A program made the translations under genes and the position numbers. A stretch of DNA of 64,000 nt. Origin: Acidovorax sp. 107 (lineage in GTDB: Bacteria; Pseudomonadota; Gammaproteobacteria; Burkholderiales; Burkholderiaceae_C). Each line of letters begins with the position of its first letter. The stretch's first letter is position 1. A model generated the notes under the pieces. The model did no database searches. It saw only the letters and a list, made by a program, of their open reading frames with translations, and had not been told where the DNA came from. Location of the stretch: NCBI RefSeq assembly GCF_003058055.1, contig NZ_QBTZ01000001.1, positions 188,501 to 252,500 on the forward strand, written 5' to 3'. Below are positions 1 to 8,126 of this stretch, piece by piece.

Positions 1-198
1 CACGAACATGTCGGGCTGGAGCGCGAGCTGATCGGCCCCGAAACCTTCGATCAGGTCGATGCCCAGCGCCCGGAGCTGGTCGCTCATGGGTGGGTAGACC
101 CCGGCGTCGCAGCCCGTCACCTTGTGGCCCGCTTCGCGCGCCAAGGCCGCCAGGCCTCCCATGAACGTGCCGCAGATGCCCAGTATGTGTATATGCAT
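1..198 (-). CDS. mpl: Mpl, murein peptide ligase (5' end only)
   Basis: Only the first 66 residues lie in the window; the rest runs off the left edge. The protein begins MHIHILGICGTFMGG, the glycine-rich nucleotide-fold start typical of Mpl (UDP-MurNAc:L-Ala-gamma-D-Glu-meso-Dap ligase) rather than of MurC. In this family the enzyme reattaches recycled murein tripeptide to UDP-MurNAc in the cytoplasm. The start is the ATG at 196-198. It is divergent from the next gene. The AmpD amidase at about 13 kb would act in the same recycling route. Family identification rests on the N-terminal motif alone. Confidence 0.85.
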   Translation of the reverse strand, partial: MHIHILGICGTFMGGLAALAREAGHKVTGCDAGVYPPMSDQLRALGIDLIEGFGADQLALQPDMFV

Positions 199-280
199 GG
201 GCGCAGATTCTAAGGCCGGGGGGTAGGTGTCCTCTTCAAGGCAAAAAGGACGGCTGGTGCCTATTCTGTCTGCCTGAGGT

Positions 281-298
281 GCTCTCAAAATAATAGTT
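281..298. repeat. Fragment of dispersed intergenic repeat
   Basis: The stretch GCTCTCAAAATAATAGTT in the 205-bp divergent intergenic region between mpl and the next gene matches, in the same sense, the reverse complement of the repeat end near 52572-52588. It is probably a truncated copy of the intergenic repeat described at 47996 and 52535. The rest of 199-403 shows no gene; promoters for both flanking genes must lie here but I see no clear -35/-10 pair. Confidence 0.4.
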
Positions 299-403
299 TC
301 CCTGCTCGCTGGTTGTCTGGGTTGCCGGCGCTGCCTGGGGTCATCGACCGCTGCGTCACGGCTTCGCGCCACAATGCAGGTTCCTTAGTTTTCCAGCTCT
401 GCC

Positions 404-1003
404 ATGCACACACCTCTGAGCGAAGAAATCGCCCAAACGACGGCCCGCCTGGTGGTGGAGGAGGGGCTGGAGTGGGGCCCTGCCAAGCGCCGGGCGCTGC
501 GGCAAATGGGCCTGCCGGCCCGTACCCCCCTGCCGGACAACGACTTGGTGGAAGAGGCTGTGCGGGAGTACATCCAGCTCTTTTGCGCCGACACCCAGCC
601 GCGCGAACTGCGGGCACTGCGCCAGTTGGCCCTGGTGTGGATGGAGTGCATGGCGGCCTTCCGGCCCCATCTGGCGGGAGCGGTGTGGCACGGCACGGCC
701 ACGCGCCTGTCGGATATTTACCTGCAGTTGTTTTGCGATGACCCCAAATCGGCAGAGATCGCCTTGATCGATCATCATGTGGACTACGAACCGCGCACGG
801 TCACAGGCTTTCATGGCGAATCGGTGGAGGCCTTGAGCCTTGGCAGTAAATCGCCAGAACTCAACGAAATGATCGGTGTGCATCTGTTGATTTACGACCT
901 TGACGACCTGCGGGGCGCGCTCAAACCCGACGCCAAAGGCCGCACGCCGCGCGGTGATATCACGGCCGTGCGCCGTTTGCTCCAGGAAACCACGACCCCA
1001 TGA
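404..1003 (+). CDS. Conserved hypothetical protein, translationally coupled to TlpA-like gene
   Basis: A soluble 199-residue protein, leucine- and acid-rich, with no signal peptide or membrane segment. I do not recognise a catalytic motif. The middle contains LIDHHVDYEP and GFHGESVEAL, followed by a helical C-terminus ending in an Asp/Arg-rich segment. Its stop codon overlaps the start of the thioredoxin-like gene (ATGA, 1000-1003), so the two are very probably co-translated and functionally linked. The ATG at 404 has no strong Shine-Dalgarno sequence. Coding character is convincing (third-position GC bias, clean overlap), but the function is unknown. Confidence 0.75.
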   Translation: MHTPLSEEIAQTTARLVVEEGLEWGPAKRRALRQMGLPARTPLPDNDLVEEAVREYIQLFCADTQPRELRALRQLALVWMECMAAFRPHLAGAVWHGTATRLSDIYLQLFCDDPKSAEIALIDHHVDYEPRTVTGFHGESVEALSLGSKSPELNEMIGVHLLIYDLDDLRGALKPDAKGRTPRGDITAVRRLLQETTTP

Positions 1004-1578
1004 TCCAGTCCGCCGAATCTCTCGTCCCTGTGACTTCTGCTGCCGCAGCACCTTCTGCGGCGCGCAGGCGCTTGTTGTATGCCGGGGTGGCCGGGGCCGC
1101 GGCATTGGGTGGGGCGGGTGTTGCATGGTGGAAGTTTCAGCCCCATGCGGTAGAGCCGGGGGCTGAGCAGGCGCTCTGGGGGCTGGAGTTTGAAACGCCT
1201 GCCGGGAGCACTGTGACCATGAAGTCCCTGGCGGGCAAGCCGCTGCTGCTCAATTTCTGGGCCACGTGGTGCCCACCCTGCGTGGAAGAGCTGCCCATGC
1301 TCAACGCCTTCTATCGCGAACAATCTGCCAAAGGCTGGCAAGTGCTGGGTTTGGCGATTGATCAGCCTTCGGCGGTGCGCAAGTTTCTGACCCGCATTCC
1401 GCTCGATTTTCCGGTGGGGCTGGCCGGTTTGGGTGGTACGGATCTGGGGCGGTCGCTGGGCAACCTGACGGGAGGCCTCCCGTTCACGGTGGTCCTGGGC
1501 GGGGAGGGGAAAGTGCTGCATCGTAAAATGGGACAAGTGACAGCCCAGGACTTGCAACTCTGGGCAGGTCTGCGCTGA
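1000..1578 (+). CDS. TlpA-like membrane-anchored thiol:disulfide oxidoreductase
   Basis: The 192-residue protein has an N-terminal RRRLL followed by one hydrophobic segment (about residues 25-43), so it is anchored with its domain facing the periplasm. The thioredoxin fold carries the active site WATWCPPC with the redox cysteines at 91 and 94, as in TlpA/ResA proteins that reduce cytochrome c apoproteins or other periplasmic thiols. It overlaps the upstream unknown gene by 4 nt. In several betaproteobacteria a TlpA gene sits here, followed by aroQ and accBC; aroQ is absent in this window. The precise reductase partner cannot be read from sequence. Confidence 0.85.
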   Translation: MIQSAESLVPVTSAAAAPSAARRRLLYAGVAGAAALGGAGVAWWKFQPHAVEPGAEQALWGLEFETPAGSTVTMKSLAGKPLLLNFWATWCPPCVEELPMLNAFYREQSAKGWQVLGLAIDQPSAVRKFLTRIPLDFPVGLAGLGGTDLGRSLGNLTGGLPFTVVLGGEGKVLHRKMGQVTAQDLQLWAGLR

Positions 1579-1747
1579 GGATGCGGCCCATAAACTTGTG
1601 CGGCATAGAGCTTCTCGGCGCATCTTCTCTTGGTGAGATAGCACTTTTCCATGTCGAAGTTCATGAAAAATGCGCGTGGAAGACTGCGATAGGGTGAAAT
1701 TGGAGTAAATTCGCGCCCTATTCAGTTTTATAGCCGTTGGAGCTTCC

Positions 1748-2200
1748 ATGGATCTGCGAAAACTCAAAACCCTCATCGATCTCGTGTCCGAGTCGAACGT
1801 CTCTGAACTCGAAATTACGGAAGCCGAGGGCAAAGTCCGCATCGTCAAGAGCGGTGGTGCCGTGGTTCAGCAGTATGTGCCGGCCCCCGTGGCCGCCCCT
1901 GTTGCTGCGCCAGCAGCCGCACCCGTGGCGGAATTGCCAGCCCCTCCCGCCGCAGCAGCCCCCGCAGGCCACATCGTCAAGTCGCCCATGGTGGGCACGT
2001 TCTACCGCTCGTCCAGCCCCGGTGCCAAGGCGTTCGTCGAAGTGGGCAGCCAGGTGAAGGAAGGCGAGACCATCTGCATCATCGAGGCGATGAAGATCTT
2101 GAACGAGATCGAGGCCGACAAGTCGGGCACGGTCACCCGCATCCTGGGCGAGAACGGCCAGGCGGTGGAATACGGACAACCTTTGTTCGTCATCGAATAA
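1748..2200 (+). CDS. accB: Biotin carboxyl carrier protein of acetyl-CoA carboxylase
   Basis: This 150-residue protein is the biotin carrier of acetyl-CoA carboxylase, the first committed step of fatty-acid synthesis. Residues 1-36 form the conserved N-terminal region, 41-75 a Pro/Ala-rich swinging linker, and the C-terminal domain holds the biotinylation motif EAMKI, with the acceptor lysine at 116. It lies 7 nt upstream of accC, the usual accBC operon. The 169-bp gap before it (1579-1747) is AT-richer than its surroundings and likely holds the operon promoter. Confidence 0.97.
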   Translation: MDLRKLKTLIDLVSESNVSELEITEAEGKVRIVKSGGAVVQQYVPAPVAAPVAAPAAAPVAELPAPPAAAAPAGHIVKSPMVGTFYRSSSPGAKAFVEVGSQVKEGETICIIEAMKILNEIEADKSGTVTRILGENGQAVEYGQPLFVIE

Positions 2201-2207
2201 GGCGCGC

Positions 2208-3557
2208 ATGTTCAAGAAAATCCTGGTCGCAAACCGAGGGGAGATTGCCCTTCGCATTCAGCGCGCCTGCAGTGAACTCGGGATCAAGGCCGTGATGGTC
2301 TATTCCGAGGCCGACCGCGACGCCAAGTACGTCAAGTTGGCCGAAGAGGCTGTCTGCATTGGCCCCGCACCTTCGCCGCTTTCCTACCTCAACATGCCAG
2401 CCATCATCTCGGCGGCTGAGGTCACCGACGCCGAGGCCATCCACCCCGGTTATGGTTTCCTGTCCGAGAACGCGGACTTTGCCGAGCGCGTGGAAAAGAG
2501 CGGTTTCCAGTTCATCGGCCCCACGCCTGAGTCGATCCGCATCATGGGCGACAAGGTCTCGGCCAAACAGGCGATGATCCGCGCGGGGGTGCCCTGCGTG
2601 CCAGGCTCCGAGGGCGAGTTGCCCGACGACCCGGTGCAGATCCGCCGTATCGCCAAGGCGGTGGGCTACCCCGTGATCATCAAGGCCGCAGGCGGCGGCG
2701 GTGGCCGGGGTATGCGCGTGGTGCACACCGAGGCTGCCCTGGTCAATGCCGTGCAGATGACCAAGGCCGAGGCGGGTGCAGCGTTTGGCAATCCAGCGGT
2801 GTACATGGAGAAGTTCCTCCAGAACCCCCGCCACATCGAGATCCAGATCCTGGCCGACAAGCACCGCAACGCGGTGTACCTGGGCGAGCGGGACTGCTCC
2901 ATGCAGCGCCGCCACCAGAAGGTGATCGAAGAGGCGCCGGCACCGGGCATTCCGCGCAAGCTGATCGAGAAGATCGGCGAACGCTGCGTGGCTGCCTGCA
3001 AGAAGATCGGCTACCGTGGTGCGGGCACGTTCGAGTTCCTGTACGAGAACGGCGAGTTCTACTTCATCGAGATGAACACTCGCGTGCAGGTGGAGCACCC
3101 CGTGACCGAGTGGATCACGGGCGTGGACATCGTGAAGACGCAGATCATGGTGGCGGCGGGCGAAAAGCTGCCGTTCACCCAGCGCCAGATCGAGATCCGT
3201 GGCCACGCCATCGAGTGCCGGGTGAACGCGGAAGACCCGTACAAGTTCATCCCGTCGCCGGGGCGCATCACCACGTGGCATCCACCGGGAGGCCCTGGCG
3301 TGCGCGTGGACTCGCATGCCTACACCAACTACTTTGTGCCGCCGAACTACGACTCGATGATCGGCAAGATCATCGTGCACGGCGACACGCGCGAGCAGGC
3401 CCTGGCCCGCATGCGCACGGCGCTGTCCGAAACCGTGATCGAAGGTATCAACACCAATGTGCCGCTGCACCGCGAGCTGATGGTGGACGCCAAGTTCATG
3501 GCGGGTGGCACCAACATTCACTACCTGGAAGAGTGGCTGTCGCAGCACAAGCGCTGA
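2208..3557 (+). CDS. accC: Biotin carboxylase subunit of acetyl-CoA carboxylase
   Basis: The 449-residue ATP-grasp enzyme carboxylates the biotin on AccB using bicarbonate and ATP. It starts [17 protein letters not shown], the standard biotin carboxylase opening. It has the glycine-rich ATP loop ([10 protein letters not shown]) and the signature [14 protein letters not shown] near residue 290. Length matches the family (about 450). It is co-transcribed with accB 7 nt upstream. A hairpin between it and prmA may attenuate transcription. Confidence 0.98.
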   Translation: MFKKILVANRGEIALRIQRACSELGIKAVMVYSEADRDAKYVKLAEEAVCIGPAPSPLSYLNMPAIISAAEVTDAEAIHPGYGFLSENADFAERVEKSGFQFIGPTPESIRIMGDKVSAKQAMIRAGVPCVPGSEGELPDDPVQIRRIAKAVGYPVIIKAAGGGGGRGMRVVHTEAALVNAVQMTKAEAGAAFGNPAVYMEKFLQNPRHIEIQILADKHRNAVYLGERDCSMQRRHQKVIEEAPAPGIPRKLIEKIGERCVAACKKIGYRGAGTFEFLYENGEFYFIEMNTRVQVEHPVTEWITGVDIVKTQIMVAAGEKLPFTQRQIEIRGHAIECRVNAEDPYKFIPSPGRITTWHPPGGPGVRVDSHAYTNYFVPPNYDSMIGKIIVHGDTREQALARMRTALSETVIEGINTNVPLHRELMVDAKFMAGGTNIHYLEEWLSQHKR

Positions 3558-3581
3558 GGCTGCACACCGCAGGTCGTTCGC

Positions 3582-3611
3582 ATGCTGGCTCCTGGCAACG
3601 GGTGCCAGCAT
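3582..3611 (+). terminator. Hairpin after accC, possible attenuator or terminator
   Basis: The arms ATGCTGGC (3582-3589) and GCCAGCAT (3604-3611) form a perfect 8-bp stem with a 14-nt loop, followed by TTCACTTTTTC. It lies in the 77-bp gap between accC and prmA, so it could reduce read-through from the accBC operon. The T-run is interrupted. Confidence 0.5.
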
Positions 3612-3634
3612 TTCACTTTTTCTGAGAAACGCCT

Positions 3635-4537
3635 ATGTTTGAGCTGAGTCTGATGTGTCCCGAGGACCGGATTGAAGCGGTCAGCGATGCGCTGGATGCG
3701 CTGGATGCGCTCTCCGTGTCAGTGGAAGACGCCGACGCCCAGACCGACGCCGAACAGGCGCTGTTTGGCGAGCCCGGCATGCCGCCGCCGAAGGATGGCT
3801 GGCAACGCAGCCGCGTGGTCGCTTTGTTTCCGTCCGAGGTGGCGGCCCGCGAGGCGCAACAGTTGCTGGTGGTGCAGGACTTCTTTGTCGGCTGCCAGGT
3901 ACTGGGTGTGGCCCAGGTGCCCGAGCAGGACTGGGTGCGGCTGACGCAGTCGCAGTTTGCGCCCGTGGACATCACCCCCGATTTCTGGATCGTGCCCACC
4001 TGGCATGAGCTGCCGGCCCAGGCAGTGCGCAGCATCCGGCTGGACCCCGGCCTGGCGTTTGGCACGGGCACGCACCCCACTACGCGCATGTGCCTGCGAT
4101 GGATTGCGCGCCACGGCGCTACGCAGCCTGGGCAGGGCAACCCGCTGGGGCGGGTGCTGGACTATGGGTGTGGGTCCGGCATTCTGGCGATCGGCGCCGC
4201 CAAGTTCGGTGCCACGGACATTGATGCCGTGGATATCGACCCGTCTGCGGTGGAGTCCACGGTACAGAATGCCCAGGCAAACGAGGTCCTGCTACAGGCA
4301 GGCCTTCCTGACAAGGCGATGGGCGAGTACCAGACCGTGTTGGCCAATATTCTGGCAACTCCATTGCGCGTGTTGGCACCGTTGTTGTGCAGCTATGTGA
4401 CTGCGGGGGGGAATCTAGTTCTGGCGGGCATTCTGGAGCGCCAGGCGGACGAGCTCAAGGAGGCCTATGCACCCTGGCTCCCCCTGGAGGTGGCGGACGC
4501 CGAAGACGGCTGGATCCTGATGACTGCGCGTCGCTGA
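3635..4537 (+). CDS. prmA: Ribosomal protein L11 methyltransferase
   Basis: The 300-residue S-adenosylmethionine-dependent enzyme trimethylates ribosomal protein L11. The N-terminal L11-binding domain (MFELSLMCPEDRIEAVSDAL) is followed by the Rossmann methyltransferase domain. This has the SAM motif DYGCGSG at residues 176-182, the preceding LAFGTGTHPTT loop, and the post-motif LANILATPL near residue 235. Length is typical of the family. It sits downstream of accBC as in other Burkholderiales. Confidence 0.96.
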   Translation: MFELSLMCPEDRIEAVSDALDALDALSVSVEDADAQTDAEQALFGEPGMPPPKDGWQRSRVVALFPSEVAAREAQQLLVVQDFFVGCQVLGVAQVPEQDWVRLTQSQFAPVDITPDFWIVPTWHELPAQAVRSIRLDPGLAFGTGTHPTTRMCLRWIARHGATQPGQGNPLGRVLDYGCGSGILAIGAAKFGATDIDAVDIDPSAVESTVQNAQANEVLLQAGLPDKAMGEYQTVLANILATPLRVLAPLLCSYVTAGGNLVLAGILERQADELKEAYAPWLPLEVADAEDGWILMTARR

Positions 4538-4575
4538 GCCCGCGCGCGCCGCACTGTCGGTGGCGGCATGGCCCC

Positions 4576-4581
4576 TACAAT
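4576..4581 (+). promoter_or_regulatory. Candidate -10 element close to a start codon
   Basis: TACAAT ends nine bases before the ATG at 4591. If used as a sigma-70 -10 box, the transcript would start only a few bases before the start codon, giving an almost leaderless mRNA. No good -35 is visible. Confidence 0.3.
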
Positions 4582-4590
4582 CCATCGCTG

Positions 4591-6249
4591 ATGAGCCAGA
4601 TCACTCGCTGCCCGTCTTGCGCCACCACCTTCAAGGTCGTGGCAGACCAATTGCGCATCTCGGAAGGGTGGGTGCGGTGTGGCCAATGCAAGGAGGTGTT
4701 CGACGCATCGGCCCATTTGCTGCCCGTGGCGCCGACCGCGCTATTGCCCGAGGTGTCGCTGACGGACCTACGGGCGCCTACAGCGCCCGTAGCGCGGCAG
4801 CCGGATGCATTGGGGGCTTGGGGTGGAGGTAAGTCACCCGCTGTCGTTGCGCCCACTGCGGGAGGGGTTGCAAAGGCAGAAAATCCCCGCGCAGTGGACG
4901 GCGTTCCATCTCCTTTGATGGAGGCTGTTGCGGGCGTTGCCCCTCACCTCCCGCCCTACGGCATGCCCAGCGAGGCCCCTGCCACCCCGGTGCTCGATAT
5001 CCCACGCCCTGCGGTTCCTGCTTTTCTTACCGCCGGTGCCCATGCCGACGCTTCCGTGGAGGAAGTTGTCGCTCCATTTGCGTGGCGGGCGCACAGTGCC
5101 CAGCGGGTGGTGCCTGGCCACGATGCTGCGGCACCGCTGTCCACCACCGCGCCTTTGAATCGTCCAGAGCCGGCAGAGACATCGGGCGCCGCACCCCGCG
5201 ATGGAGCCCCCCCGCCGACCGTGTCGGCGCCAATGCCCTTGTACTCTACCGTCCTGCCGGAATCCGATGCCGTGGTGCACGACGTCACGCCAGGAGCAAG
5301 CGATGTGGTCCCTGGATCGTTCCCGCCCGCTCCTGCGCTCGTGAACCCGGCGGGCTACGAATTGCCCTTTGCAGAACTTCGCGATTCCGATGCAATTCTG
5401 GACGCATCCTTGAATGCGGATACCAAGGGCGCTGCCGGCCTCTCGGCAGAACTTGCGCCGCCGCAAGCAGCGCCGGTTTCTCTCGCTCCTTCCTTCAGCC
5501 TGGACACAGCAACCCCGGGCGATGCGCAGGGGGCTGAGCCTGCACCTGCGGCTGCGGCTGAACCAGCCTCTCCCGCGCCCGCGCTGCCTTCCGTGGACTT
5601 TGTGCCCAAGGCGGATGAGGCCGAGCCCTCGGCCATGAAGCTGGTGAAGGACGATTCGCACGCGGACGTCCTGCAGGCAAGGCTTGGACATTCCGTTGAT
5701 GACGATGACGAGACTGACGCCCCACAGTCGGACCCCGAGGTCAGTTTTGTGGTGGCTGCGCGCCGCAAAGCCTTCTGGCGCAAGCCGGCGGTTCGGACGG
5801 TGTTGGGGCTCGTGTTTGTTGTCTCGCTGCTGGGCCTGGCCCTGCAGATTGTGGTGCAGGAGCGCGATGGCATCGCAGCCCTGGACATGCGCACCCGGCC
5901 CTGGCTGGTGATGCTGTGCGAGCCCTTGCATTGCGAACTCGCACCGGTGCGCCAGATTGCCGATGTGGTCATCGACAGTTCCTCCTTCAACAAAGCCCGG
6001 GGCGACAGTTACCAGCTGGCGCTGACGATGAAGAGCATGGCCACCATTCCGCTGGCGATGCCTGCGGTGGAGCTGACTCTGACTGATGCGCAGGACCAGC
6101 CTGTGTTGCGGCGGGTTCTGCTGCCCACCGACATGGCAGCTCCGGCGGAGCTGCCCGCGAAGGGCGAGTGGGGCACCTCCGTATCGGTGCTTGTGACCAC
6201 GGGCGGCGCGCGCGTGGCGGGCTACCGGTTGCTGGCGTTCTATCCCTGA
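4591..6249 (+). CDS. Zinc-ribbon (MJ0042) and DUF3426 membrane protein
   Basis: The 552-residue protein opens with a zinc ribbon: CPSC at 7-10 and CGQC at 30-33, the MJ0042-type finger. A long Pro/Ala-rich low-complexity middle (about 45-390) follows. One membrane segment (about 401-423, TVLGLVFVVSLLGLALQIVV) precedes a C-terminal DUF3426 domain predicted outside the cytoplasm. I chose the ATG at 4591 because the finger begins there; upstream in-frame sequence overlaps prmA and is not conserved-looking. The arrangement, prmA followed by this gene, is common in Burkholderiales. Molecular function is unknown. Confidence 0.85.
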   Translation: MSQITRCPSCATTFKVVADQLRISEGWVRCGQCKEVFDASAHLLPVAPTALLPEVSLTDLRAPTAPVARQPDALGAWGGGKSPAVVAPTAGGVAKAENPRAVDGVPSPLMEAVAGVAPHLPPYGMPSEAPATPVLDIPRPAVPAFLTAGAHADASVEEVVAPFAWRAHSAQRVVPGHDAAAPLSTTAPLNRPEPAETSGAAPRDGAPPPTVSAPMPLYSTVLPESDAVVHDVTPGASDVVPGSFPPAPALVNPAGYELPFAELRDSDAILDASLNADTKGAAGLSAELAPPQAAPVSLAPSFSLDTATPGDAQGAEPAPAAAAEPASPAPALPSVDFVPKADEAEPSAMKLVKDDSHADVLQARLGHSVDDDDETDAPQSDPEVSFVVAARRKAFWRKPAVRTVLGLVFVVSLLGLALQIVVQERDGIAALDMRTRPWLVMLCEPLHCELAPVRQIADVVIDSSSFNKARGDSYQLALTMKSMATIPLAMPAVELTLTDAQDQPVLRRVLLPTDMAAPAELPAKGEWGTSVSVLVTTGGARVAGYRLLAFYP

Positions 6250-6282
6250 TTTCTTCCAACAATCTACCGAGCTTCACTATCT

Positions 6283-7182
6283 ATGGCTGCCCTCATTTGT
6301 GGTTCCCTTGCGTTCGACACCATCATGACTTTCGAGGGGCGGTTTGCCGAGCAGATCCTGCCGGACCAGCTCCACATCCTGAATGTGTCTTTCCTGGTCC
6401 CGTCGCTGCGCCGCGACTTCGGGGGGTGTGCAGGCAATATTGCCTACAGCCTCAAACTGCTGGGCGGCGAGCCGCTGCCCATGGCCATGCTGGGCAGTGA
6501 CGGTGCCGACTATTTGCAGCGGCTGGAGTCGCTGGGGATCAGCGCTCGCCATGTCGGGCAGGTGCAGGACACCTACACCGCGCAGGCGATGATCATGACG
6601 GACCGTGACAACAACCAGATCACGGCCTTCCACCCTGGCGCCATGATGCAGGCCCATGCCAACCGCATTGGTGCAGACAGCAGCGTCGGCGTGGGGATCG
6701 TCGCGCCGGACGGGCGCGACGCCATGCTGGAACATGCTGCCCAGTTCGTTGCAGCGGGCATCCCGTTTGTGTTCGATCCGGGTCAGGGCTTACCCATGTT
6801 CAATGGGCAGGAACTGGCGCAGTTCATTGATCAGGCCACCTGGGTCACCGTCAATGACTATGAGGGAAAAATGCTCTGCGACCGCACTGGCTGGTCGCTG
6901 GCCGATATTTCCCGCAAGGTGCGGGGCCTGGTGGTGACGCTGGGCGCCGAGGGTTGCGAGGTCTGGGTGGATGGTGACAAGACCCATGTCCCTCCCGTGA
7001 AACCTGCCGCCGTGGTGGACCCTACGGGCTGTGGCGATGCCTGGCGCGGCGCGCTGCTGTTTGGTCTGGAAAAGGGCTGGCCACTCGTACGTTGTGCCGA
7101 ATTAGGCAACCGGGTGGGCGCTCTCAAGATCGCGCAGCGTGGCCCACAGAACTACACGCTGGATTTCGATCCGCTGGCATAA
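6283..7182 (+). CDS. PfkB-family carbohydrate/nucleoside kinase
   Basis: The 299-residue protein has ribokinase-family layout. The N-terminal substrate domain contains FGGCAGNIAYSLKLLGGEP, the adenosine-kinase/ribokinase GG..N motif. The C-terminal signature DPTGCGDAWRG lies at residues 246-256, with the probable catalytic base Asp252 and anion-hole Gly/Cys-Gly. Such enzymes phosphorylate a sugar or nucleoside with ATP in the cytoplasm; adenosine kinase is a reasonable guess but the substrate cannot be fixed from sequence. The signature has Cys at a place where many family members have Ala. Confidence 0.88.
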   Translation: MAALICGSLAFDTIMTFEGRFAEQILPDQLHILNVSFLVPSLRRDFGGCAGNIAYSLKLLGGEPLPMAMLGSDGADYLQRLESLGISARHVGQVQDTYTAQAMIMTDRDNNQITAFHPGAMMQAHANRIGADSSVGVGIVAPDGRDAMLEHAAQFVAAGIPFVFDPGQGLPMFNGQELAQFIDQATWVTVNDYEGKMLCDRTGWSLADISRKVRGLVVTLGAEGCEVWVDGDKTHVPPVKPAAVVDPTGCGDAWRGALLFGLEKGWPLVRCAELGNRVGALKIAQRGPQNYTLDFDPLA

Positions 7183-7281
7183 GCCACTCAGCCAATGTTG
7201 CCCGCGTTGCGTTACGTCGGGCGATACAGCGCAACTTGCTCATCGGGCAACTTCCGGGAGTGCCCATACAAGATGCAGGCG

Positions 7282-7310
7282 AAAAAAACCCGGTGCGATA
7301 GCACCGGGTT
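7282..7310 (-). terminator. Rho-independent terminator of the histone-like gene
   Basis: Read on the reverse strand, AACCCGGTGC and GCACCGGGTT form a perfect 10-bp stem with a 4-nt loop (7287-7310), followed immediately by a run of seven T residues. It lies 21 bp beyond the stop of the histone H1-like gene. Confidence 0.9.
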
Positions 7311-7330
7311 GAGCGCATGGCGCGCCGGGA

Positions 7331-7939
7331 TCAGGGCTTGTTGCCCGTAGGGAAGGGCCAGGCCGCCTGAGGGTTCAGGGTGGTCTGTGCAGCAGGGGCA
7401 GCCGCCGCAGGGGCAGGCGCCTTGGGGGCCTTCTTGGCCGGTGCAGCTTTCTTTGCGGGGGCAGCCTTGGCGGGTGCAGCCTTCTTCGCGGCTACGGCCT
7501 TCTTGGCAGGAGCGGCTTTCTTTGCCGGTGCTGCTGCCTTCTTGGCGGGTGCAGCCTTCTTCGCGGCTACGGCCTTCTTGGCAGGAGCGGCTTTCTTTGC
7601 CGGTGCTGCTGCCTTCTTGGCAGGTGCAGCCTTCTTCGCGGCTACGGCCTTCTTGGCGGGAGCGGCTTTCTTTGCCGGTGCTGCTGCCTTCTTGGCAGGT
7701 GCAGCCTTCTTCGCGGCTACGGCCTTCTTGGCAGGAGCGGCTTTCTTTGCCGGTGCTGCTGCCTTCTTGGCAGGTGCAGCCTTCTTCGCGGCTACGGCCT
7801 TCTTGGCAGGAGCGGCTTTCTTTGCCGGTGCTGCTGCCTTCTTGGCAGGTGCAGCCTTCTTTGCGGCTACGGGTTTGGCCGTTGTAGCCTTTTTCGCGGG
7901 AGCAGCCTTCTTAGCGGCCGGTTTTTTCGCAGTTGCCAT
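7331..7939 (-). CDS. Histone H1-like Ala/Lys/Pro-rich nucleoid protein
   Basis: The protein of about 202 residues consists almost wholly of Ala, Lys and Pro arranged as AAPAKKA-type repeats, like the basic tail of eukaryotic H1 and the bacterial H1/HC2-like proteins (such as Bordetella BpH1). It should bind DNA nonspecifically through its many lysines. The core is five copies of a 25-residue unit. The C-terminus (TTLNPQAAWPFPTGNKP) is non-repetitive. Two adjacent ATGs exist; I chose the second (7939) because the AAGGAGA ribosome site is better spaced from it. A strong terminator follows. It lies downstream of nrdB on the same strand. Confidence 0.9.
   Translation of the reverse strand: MATAKKPAAKKAAPAKKATTAKPVAAKKAAPAKKAAAPAKKAAPAKKAVAAKKAAPAKKAAAPAKKAAPAKKAVAAKKAAPAKKAAAPAKKAAPAKKAVAAKKAAPAKKAAAPAKKAAPAKKAVAAKKAAPAKKAAAPAKKAAPAKKAVAAKKAAPAKAAPAKKAAPAKKAPKAPAPAAAAPAAQTTLNPQAAWPFPTGNKP
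7476..7850 (-). repeat. Five 75-bp tandem repeats inside the histone-like gene
   Basis: Copies begin at 7476, 7551, 7626, 7701 and 7776. A sixth, diverging copy starts at 7851. The copies are nearly identical at nucleotide level (differences such as GCGGGT versus GCAGGT), so the array was expanded or homogenised recently. The unit is an exact multiple of three, so copy-number changes keep the reading frame. Confidence 0.95.
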
Positions 7940-8126
7940 CATGTTCTCCTTGGGTCAATTTGCAAAGAGCACTTCCTGTCTGCAGTGGACAGAAAGCGAT
8001 CCATGGAGATGGATGAAAACTCCATCTCCATGAACACGGGAACGCCCCGCAGGGCAGCGCTCTGAGGCGCTGTCGGTGCTGGGCGTGGTGTAAAAATCCA
8101 TGGTGGTGTGGCCTGCAAAAAAGGCG

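Noticed and set aside
2190..3611. 473-codon reverse frame over accC
   Set aside because: accC is a textbook biotin carboxylase on the forward strand; the reverse frame has no motif.
7476..7850. Possible CRISPR array
   Set aside because: The repeats are contiguous 75-bp coding units without unique spacers.
7380..8033. Long forward-strand frame opposite the histone-like gene
   Set aside because: It is the antisense reading of the repetitive Ala/Lys gene and gives a Gly/Ala/Phe-rich string. The reverse-strand gene has a ribosome site and a terminator.
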